Assembly (NCBI RefSeq): GCF_001945365.1
Contig: NZ_MSTQ01000025.1
Location: forward strand, 1-64,000
Direction: 5' to 3'
Source of the DNA: Pseudomonas reinekei
GTDB taxonomy: Bacteria > Pseudomonadota > Gammaproteobacteria > Pseudomonadales > Pseudomonadaceae
Length of the DNA: 64,000 nucleotides
The notes beneath the pieces are model-generated. The model searched no databases. It saw only the letters and a list, made by a program, of their open reading frames with translations, and was not told where the DNA came from. Position numbers and translations under genes: made by a program. Every line of letters begins with the position of its first letter. Within the stretch, counting starts at the first letter, position 1. Shown here piece after piece: positions 60,625-64,000 of this stretch.

Positions 60625-63033
60625 TCATGCGGTGGGTGGTTTCGCCAGTTCAATTCCGGCGGCGCTCAGCCGTTTGAGAATCACGAACAGCAGCTCGCTT
60701 TTGATCGATAGCACCATGCGCGGGCTGCTGACATAACCGGTGACCGTCAGGGTAATGCCTTCAGGCTTGAGCTGGCTGAAGCGCACCACCGGCGCCGGTT
60801 TGTCCAGTATCGCTTCGTGCTCGACGTAGGTGTCGTACAGCAGCGTGCGCACCTGTTCCGGGTCGATGTCCAGCGGGAACATCAGTTCGAGTGACGCCAC
60901 CCCTTGAGCGCTGCCGCCCAGGGTGACGTTGCGCAGGTTCTGTGAGATCAATTGCGAGTTGGGCACGATCACGATCGAACGGTCGGCCAGCTGTATTTCG
61001 GTCGCCCGTACGTTGATGCGGCGGATGTCGCCCTCGACCCCGCTGATGCTGATCAAGTCGCCGACCTTCACCGGGCGCTCGGTCAACAGGATGATGCCCG
61101 AAACGAAATTCTTGACGATCTCCTGCAAGCCGAAGCCGATGCCCACCGACAGGGCGCTGACGATCCAGGCCAGGTTAGTCCATTTCACGCCCAGCGAAGA
61201 CAACATCAGCAACAGCACCAAGGCGTAGCCGATGTTGGAGAACAGGGTGCTGAGCGAGGCACACATGCCGGGGTCCATTTCGGTTTTCGGCAGTAACTCG
61301 TTGTCCAGCCAGCGGCGCAGTGAACGGATCAGGTAGACGCCGATGATCAGCGCGAGCAGGGCTTGCAGAAGGTTGGCGGGGACGATGTTCAGTTTGCGCA
61401 GGCCGTCACCGCCGAGGATCGCCAGAATGTTGGTGGCCAGTTGTCCCAGGGTCGAACCGACCCCGCCCACCAGCAGGGTGATCAGTGCAATGAGCAACAG
61501 GGCGGCGCGTCCAACGCCGGAGAGGATGATCGAAATCTGTTCCAGGCGCGTATCGCCAATGCCCAACAGCTCCTTGATGGCTTTGCCAGTGGAGTATCGG
61601 GGGGAAAACAGATACTCGCAGCCGTCCTTGAGCAATTGGATCAGCAAGTAGAAGCCAGCGAAGATGATGAAAAACCAGACGAGTTCGTAAGTGATGAAGC
61701 GCGAGAGCGACACGTAGCCGATGATCAGGGCAAGGAACGAAACCACGATCGCAATACTGGCGAAGGCATAGATCACCCCGGCCAGCGTGCGACCTGCTTC
61801 GGGGGCAGTGCCGGCCATGACCATGGCTCGCCGCGTTTTGCTGACATGCACCAGCAAGGTCGCGATCAACGTTGAAATGACCAATGCAACCAGGCCCCTG
61901 ACTGAAATCACCAGCTGCGAGCTCATGCCGGTGGCATTGGTCATCTGCGCCAGCGACACCAGCACCAGCAGCGCACCGGCCAATCGCAAGGGATAAGGCT
62001 TGATCACCATCGCAAGCGGATCGGCAAAAGCTGGCAGCCGCCATGAAGGGTGTTCGGTGGACAGCAGCGCACGGCTCAGGCCGGTAATCAGCACGCAGGT
62101 GTAGACGATCTTTTCAAAATCCTGGGAAAACCCCGTCAGTTGCGGCGTCAGGGGCAGCTCTCGGGTGACGGTAAAAAACAGCAACTGCAGGGCAATCCAG
62201 GCAGACAGGACCGTGGCCACTACCGAGGCCAGCGCCAGGGCGCTGCGGCGCAGGCGACCTTCCGGCATTCGATGAACGCACAACCAGGTCAGTCCGCGTT
62301 CGGCCACCCTGCGACCGAAAAACCAGAAAGCCAGGGCCACGGCGAGCAACAGGCTGGTCAACAGACGTTCGCCCGGCCGCCACGTGGCAGCAAGTGTGGT
62401 GCCGATCTGCTGGATGAATGCGTTGAATTTTTGCCGATCTTCGGGCGGCGGATTGAATAACGGAGCCCAAAACCAGGGGTTGAGCACGCTGCGGGTCTGC
62501 TGCGTCACTTCGGTTTCCAGCAGGCTGCGGCGGATGGCGGCAATCTGGGTCAGCAGTTCGGCGGCACTGGTCTTGAGGGTCGCCAGGGTTTTCAAGCGGG
62601 AGTCGACGCGGCTTTTTTGCTCGGTGAGGGTTGTCCTCTGGCTGGCAATTTCGGATTTCTCGAGCCCGGCATCGGCCAGAGGCGTTGGTCCCAGCACCGC
62701 CAGCTGCGCCTGCAACTGAGCCTGTTCGGGCACTAACAGCGCCGTGAGCCGATCAACTTCGCGGATAAGGGCCTGAACCAGATCCTGCGGGCCTTCCAGC
62801 TGACTGTAGTTGTTGGCCTGGGACACCTGCTGTTTGAGATTGCCGAGCTGAGCCATCAGCGCGTCCAGATCGCTTTCGGAAACGCTGGCCGGCGCGGGCG
62901 TTGACGTGGCGGAAGAGGGCGCGAGCGGTTCTGCCGCCGACAGCATCCCGACGTTCGGCCCGAACAGAAAAACGATGAAGATCACCAGGCTCAAAGCATT
63001 GCGCATCAGCGTGCTCGACTGTTTGTGTGTCAC
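60625..63033 (-). CDS. Large MscS-family mechanosensitive channel
   Basis: An 802-residue membrane protein: signal peptide, periplasmic helical part (about 50-200) with coiled-coil character, about ten membrane helices, and a C-terminal MscS pore domain ('LSVGIGFGLQEIVKNFVSGI', 'GDIRRINVRATEIQLADRSI', 'VPNSQLISQNLRN'). It belongs to the larger DUF3772/MscK-like branch. It opens under membrane tension to release solutes. The start is a GTG at 63033 or an ATG at 63006; either gives a signal peptide. Confidence 0.92.
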   Translation of the reverse strand: MTHKQSSTLMRNALSLVIFIVFLFGPNVGMLSAAEPLAPSSATSTPAPASVSESDLDALMAQLGNLKQQVSQANNYSQLEGPQDLVQALIREVDRLTALLVPEQAQLQAQLAVLGPTPLADAGLEKSEIASQRTTLTEQKSRVDSRLKTLATLKTSAAELLTQIAAIRRSLLETEVTQQTRSVLNPWFWAPLFNPPPEDRQKFNAFIQQIGTTLAATWRPGERLLTSLLLAVALAFWFFGRRVAERGLTWLCVHRMPEGRLRRSALALASVVATVLSAWIALQLLFFTVTRELPLTPQLTGFSQDFEKIVYTCVLITGLSRALLSTEHPSWRLPAFADPLAMVIKPYPLRLAGALLVLVSLAQMTNATGMSSQLVISVRGLVALVISTLIATLLVHVSKTRRAMVMAGTAPEAGRTLAGVIYAFASIAIVVSFLALIIGYVSLSRFITYELVWFFIIFAGFYLLIQLLKDGCEYLFSPRYSTGKAIKELLGIGDTRLEQISIILSGVGRAALLLIALITLLVGGVGSTLGQLATNILAILGGDGLRKLNIVPANLLQALLALIIGVYLIRSLRRWLDNELLPKTEMDPGMCASLSTLFSNIGYALVLLLMLSSLGVKWTNLAWIVSALSVGIGFGLQEIVKNFVSGIILLTERPVKVGDLISISGVEGDIRRINVRATEIQLADRSIVIVPNSQLISQNLRNVTLGGSAQGVASLELMFPLDIDPEQVRTLLYDTYVEHEAILDKPAPVVRFSQLKPEGITLTVTGYVSSPRMVLSIKSELLFVILKRLSAAGIELAKPPTA

Positions 63034-63081
63034 TGAACCTATGAGGTTAGGTCATGACTCACGTTATCGAGGCGATTTTGT

Positions 63082-64000
63082 TCATTCGCCTGCACGCCGC
63101 GCCGGAAAAACCAACTCAAAACACGTCACACCCTCTGCACTCGTGACGCTGTATCGCCCATTGTGCAACTGCATGATCGTTGCCACGATCGACAGCCCCA
63201 AGCCGTTGGATTGCGCCGAGCGTTCGCGGGATTCGTCGACCCGGTAAAAACGTTCGAACAGCCGGGGAAGGTGTTCGGCGGGAATCGTCTGGCCGTGATT
63301 GCGCACTTGCAAGCGGATGCCGTCGGCCGTTGGCGTGGCGCTGATCGACAACGCGGAGTCCGGCGCGCCATATTTGATGGCATTGGCGCACAGGTTGGCC
63401 AGGGCGCGGCGCAGCAGCATCGGCTCAGCCCATATCACGCCGCTACCGTGAGCGTTGATGGCGATCCCTGCATCCGCCGCGAGCCCTTCGAAATAGTCGG
63501 CCATGCGTTCCATTTCATCAAAGGCGTCCAGTTCCTGGCGTTGGCGCAGGGCGCTGGCCGGGTCGGTGCGGGCCAGGAACAGCATGTTGTCGAGCATGCG
63601 CGCCAGGCGCTCGAGTTCCTCGACATTGGAGGCAAGCAACTGTTGATAGGCTTCGATGCTGCGGTTTTGCTGCAAGGCGACCTGAGTTTCACCGAGCAGG
63701 TTATTGATCGGTGTGCGCAGTTCATGGGCCATGTCCGTGGACACCTGGCCCAGTTGCACGAAGCCTTTGCCGAGGCGGTCAAGCATGGCATTGAAGGCCT
63801 CGATCATTGGCAGCAACTCCAGTGGCGCGCCATGGCTGTCGAGGCGTTCACCGAGGTTACCCACGCCGATGCCCTGGGCATGCCGGGCCACACGTCGCAC
63901 CGGCAGCAGTCCGCGCTGTACCAGCACGTAGCCGCAAAGCGCCAGCAGAATCGCCGCCACGCTCGCGAACAGGTAGACGTTGAACCGGTAACGGGCGAGC
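63082..64000 (-). CDS. Heavy-metal-type sensor histidine kinase (partial)
   Basis: The C-terminal 305 or so residues of a kinase whose N-terminus lies beyond the right edge; the frame is open to 64000. Visible: second membrane helix, HAMP, H box 'DMAHELRTPINNLLGE', N box 'NLCANAIKYGA', and G2 'NGLGLSIVAT'. The style matches CusS/IrlS-like sensors of copper or other metals. The partner regulator should be just outside the window. Signal unknown. Confidence 0.88.
   Translation of the reverse strand, partial: LARYRFNVYLFASVAAILLALCGYVLVQRGLLPVRRVARHAQGIGVGNLGERLDSHGAPLELLPMIEAFNAMLDRLGKGFVQLGQVSTDMAHELRTPINNLLGETQVALQQNRSIEAYQQLLASNVEELERLARMLDNMLFLARTDPASALRQRQELDAFDEMERMADYFEGLAADAGIAINAHGSGVIWAEPMLLRRALANLCANAIKYGAPDSALSISATPTADGIRLQVRNHGQTIPAEHLPRLFERFYRVDESRERSAQSNGLGLSIVATIMQLHNGRYSVTSAEGVTCFELVFPARRAGE

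Overview
The window reads as chromosomal DNA of a Pseudomonas, most likely the P. fluorescens group. Gene content (LigD, phosphatidylcholine synthase, two DUF2790 proteins, aau/iac/fea catabolic genes), high GC and many REP-type palindromes built on 'GTGGGAGC...GCTCCCAC' all fit. No rRNA, tRNA or CRISPR array was recognised. The species call is inference.

Layout. 0-1 kb: the end of an IS3-family element sits inside the C-terminal domain of a polymorphic toxin, followed by its likely immunity gene. 1.2-8.3 kb: chemoreceptor, an OmpR-type two-component system with tandem TGTAT boxes in its divergent promoter, a DUF2790 protein, a small secreted protein, a DipZ-type thiol-disulfide protein and a methyltransferase. 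8.3-15.7 kb: housekeeping and accessory genes (pcs, a DUF533/TerB-like gene, ligD, a lipoprotein, ohr). 15.9-26.0 kb: a catabolic cluster with a LysR regulator, a Rieske oxygenase of the quaternary-ammonium type (bridging Glu), an aldehyde dehydrogenase, a rubredoxin/rubredoxin-reductase fusion, a FAD amine oxidase, a cupin, an MFS carrier and a BCCT carrier. 26.0-34.2 kb: a dispersed repeat, a second DUF2790 gene, a LysR gene, an aldo/keto reductase, a divergent TetR/EmrAB/NodT efflux system, and mug.

34.2-49.2 kb and 58.6-60.6 kb form one metabolic supercluster. aauBEDA plus a c-type cytochrome make a periplasmic TTQ aromatic amine dehydrogenase (arylethylamine to arylacetaldehyde). FeaB-like dehydrogenase would oxidise the aldehyde to the arylacetate. 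iacABIHCDEF and iacG degrade indole-3-acetate toward catechol. A FeaR-type AraC regulator and a split PAS-kinase/FixJ-type regulator pair lie among them, with a chemoreceptor and a porin alongside. The inferred flow is tryptamine -> indole-3-acetaldehyde -> indole-3-acetate -> catechol.

53.8-58.4 kb: an AT-rich foreign island lies inside this supercluster. It encodes a microcin B17-like linear azol(in)e peptide system: a 59-residue Gly/Ser precursor (easily missed because of its size), McbB-, McbC- and McbD-like synthetase subunits and a McbE/McbF-like ABC exporter. No McbG-type immunity gene is seen. The precursor core has only one Cys and is otherwise Ser-based, so the product should differ from microcin B17. 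The right edge (60.6-64 kb) holds a large MscS-type channel and a truncated metal-sensor-type histidine kinase.
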